Source: a virus
Reading direction: 5' to 3' (one strand)
Length of the DNA stretch: 31,993 nucleotides
Virus record (IMG/VR): IMGVR_UViG_3300048589_000419
Coordinates: 1-31,993 of that record
Part shown: positions 30,771 to 31,993 of the stretch, piece by piece
Position numbering within the stretch: position 1 is the stretch's first letter
Layout: each line of letters begins with the position of its first letter
Position numbers and translations under genes: made by a program
The notes under the pieces: model-generated
Told to the model about the DNA's origin: nothing
The model's database searches: none
Seen by the model: only the letters and a program-made list of their open reading frames with translations

Positions 30771-30991
30771 GCATCACGATCCAGCCAGCGCCCCGACGTG
30801 CGGCGAGACACATCATCGCGGACGTGCGCTTCCAACAGACCGCCGAGCGCGGCCTGCCGATGGAGCAGGCGCCGCTGCTCTGCGAGTGCGGCGAGGTGAC
30901 CACGAGCGGCGACTGGAACCGGCACCGCGGGGTCATGGACCACGCCGAGGCATCGGCGCTGGGCGGTCGGGCACGGAAGGGTGCGGCATGA
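30767..30991 (+). CDS. Small hypothetical protein with CxC and His residues
   Basis: 74 residues from ATG 30767 (ATGA overlap). The N-terminal part is basic (QPAPRRAARHIIADVRFQQT); LLCECGEVTTSGDWNRHRGV followed by MDHAE gives C-x-C ... H ... H, resembling a C2H2-type finger. It lies between two nuclease genes and may bind DNA. Function unknown. Confidence 0.62.
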   Translation: MSITIQPAPRRAARHIIADVRFQQTAERGLPMEQAPLLCECGEVTTSGDWNRHRGVMDHAEASALGGRARKGAA

Positions 30992-31503
30992 ACGTGCTCG
31001 CCATCGACCCTGGCACCCGGCAGTCCGGCTGGGCCGTGATGGACGCCACAGAGGCGGTCCTGGCCGCCGGCAAGACCGACAACGGATGGCTGCTCGACTG
31101 CATCGCGGTCGGCTGCATCTCTCGGTCGGACGGCACCGAGGTCCCCTTCGACCATCTCGTCATCGAGGTGATGGATCGCATCTTCGGACCGTCGGATGCC
31201 GTGGTCATCGAGACCCTGATCTGGACCGGCCGGTTCCTCGAGCGGGCCGCGTCATCGGAGCGCATCGCCCGCAAGGTCGTCCTGACCCGGCTGTTCGGCA
31301 AGGTCGTCAGGAAGGCTGACGCCGCCGTCCACCGGCTCATCGTCGATCGGTACGCCGAGCGGGCCGGGGATCCGCTCGGGGGGCGGTCCGCGGCCGTCGG
31401 CACGGTCAGGGCACCCGGCCCTTTGTACGGGGTGAAGGCCGACGCCTGGCAGGCGATCGCGGTCGGCCTGGCATGGACGGAGCGAGAGGAGGCAGCAGCA
31501 TGA
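30988..31503 (+). CDS. RuvC-like Holliday junction resolvase
   Basis: 171 residues from ATG 30988 (ATGA overlap). MNVLAIDPGTRQSGWAVMD opens an RNase H-like fold with catalytic Asp7; DAVVIETLIW supplies Glu75; VKADAWQAIAVGLAW supplies the C-terminal Asp152 on the last helix. This is the D-E-D layout of phage RuvC-like resolvases. It should cleave four-way junctions and branched DNA formed during replication, clearing DNA before packaging. The stop overlaps the next ATG. Confidence 0.85.
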   Translation: MNVLAIDPGTRQSGWAVMDATEAVLAAGKTDNGWLLDCIAVGCISRSDGTEVPFDHLVIEVMDRIFGPSDAVVIETLIWTGRFLERAASSERIARKVVLTRLFGKVVRKADAAVHRLIVDRYAERAGDPLGGRSAAVGTVRAPGPLYGVKADAWQAIAVGLAWTEREEAAA

Positions 31504-31993
31504 CGAACCGAACCACCCCACCGACCACCGACGACACCCTGCGCGCGGCGCTGGGTGAAGGGCTGGATCACGGTGAACTGCTCGCCATTCTTCGGCGCCA
31601 TCATCCAGGCGCGGAGCCCGATACGAACCAGTGGCAGTACCCGGAGTGCGGTCACCTGAGCATCGTCCAGTGCTATCAGGCGCAGGTCCGTGAAGTCGCC
31701 TCCGCCCTCGCAGCCGAGCCTCGCGGGTCGGGGGAGGCGGTGAGGGTGATGACGTGCGCGGAGCATGAGCGCCTGCACCGTCCGAACTCTGCCATCGACT
31801 TTTACTGCGTGGCCCATGGAGCCAATCGCGAACTGCCCGACGGCTCGTACTGCCACGACACGGACGGCGATGGGTGGTGCCACCCGGATTGCCCCGCATG
31901 CCCTCTCGACTGCCCGCACTCCCCCTGCCCGGTGCCCTACGACGACGCCCCCCCCCCACCCCCCGCCGACGGCACCGCGCCTCGCGTGGTAGA
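31500..31993 (+). CDS. Cys/His-rich hypothetical protein (3' end outside window)
   Basis: ATG 31500 overlaps the resolvase stop (ATGA), and the frame stays open to the last base: 164 codons without a stop, so the gene continues to the right. The N-terminal part is helical (DDTLRAALGEGLDHGELLAI). Cysteine and histidine clusters follow: YPECGHLS, TCAEHERLH, CVAHG, SYCHDTDGDGWCHPDC and PACPLDCPHSPCP. The DTDGDG stretch is Ca-binding-like. A run of ten C (31948-31957) encodes a proline tract near the window end and could be misread. Several zinc sites are possible. Function unknown. Confidence 0.68.
   Translation, partial: MTNRTTPPTTDDTLRAALGEGLDHGELLAILRRHHPGAEPDTNQWQYPECGHLSIVQCYQAQVREVASALAAEPRGSGEAVRVMTCAEHERLHRPNSAIDFYCVAHGANRELPDGSYCHDTDGDGWCHPDCPACPLDCPHSPCPVPYDDAPPPPPADGTAPRVV

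Noticed and set aside
1-31993. CRISPR arrays, insertion sequences, tRNA genes and an integrase attachment core.
   Set aside because: I looked for regularly spaced repeats, transposase motifs, tRNA T-loops and tyrosine or serine recombinase motifs and saw none. The only regular repeats are the short iterons at 28571-28724.

Overview
The window is about 32 kb of a tailed double-stranded DNA phage (Caudoviricetes, siphovirus-type), either a free genome or a prophage segment. The evidence is a canonical head-to-tail gene order, a tape measure protein with a long non-contractile tail layout and no sheath or baseplate-wedge genes, and tightly packed genes joined by ATGA/GTGA overlaps. The DNA is uniformly very GC-rich with strong G/C at third codon positions. 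The portal, scaffold, head-closure and early-region proteins resemble those of actinobacteriophages, so a high-GC host (Actinomycetota most likely, Chloroflexota or similar not excluded) is inferred. No host gene, integrase, tRNA, CRISPR array or insertion sequence was found.

Left part (1-17866, all plus strand): the late structural operon. It encodes the C-terminal part of the large terminase, portal, scaffold, major capsid protein, head-tail connector, head closure, tail completion, a small linker-like protein, tail terminator, major tail protein and a tail assembly chaperone with an apparent -1 frameshift product. The tape measure, a very large modular tail-tip protein, a tail hub-like protein, a beta-helix tail spike and a small unknown protein follow.

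Middle part (17867-20194): a structured-RNA-like element closed by a 10-bp stem, followed by a strong hairpin that probably terminates late transcription. Next, on the minus strand, come a GT32-like glycosyltransferase (probably a lysogenic-conversion 'moron') and a small partner ORF, then a small plus-strand gene that converges on an XRE-family repressor. The repressor is divergent from a Cro-like gene whose promoter predicts a leaderless mRNA. Repeated CTTGTC half-sites lie across this switch. The switch implies a temperate lifestyle, although no integrase or lysis gene lies inside the window.

Right part (20191-31993, all plus strand): the early operon. An HNH endonuclease gene carrying a frameshift is followed by a run of very small genes: Cys/His-rich putative zinc proteins, at least four micro membrane proteins and helical proteins, with a SpoU-type RNA 2'-O-methyltransferase among them. 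The replication and recombination module then contains an SSB-like protein with an acidic DDSLPF tip, two zinc/HNH proteins, a Prim-Pol primase-helicase, a J-domain-like protein, a PD-(D/E)XK nuclease and a RuvC-like resolvase. The window ends inside a Cys-rich gene.

The most interesting non-coding signal is a cluster of seven copies of the 9-mer GGACGAACG (two tandem inverted, five direct) in the 3' part of the primase-helicase gene. Four copies sit at an exact 11-bp pitch. This pitch cannot be a protein repeat and looks like a replication origin iteron array. The second is the multi-helix element at 17872-18005.
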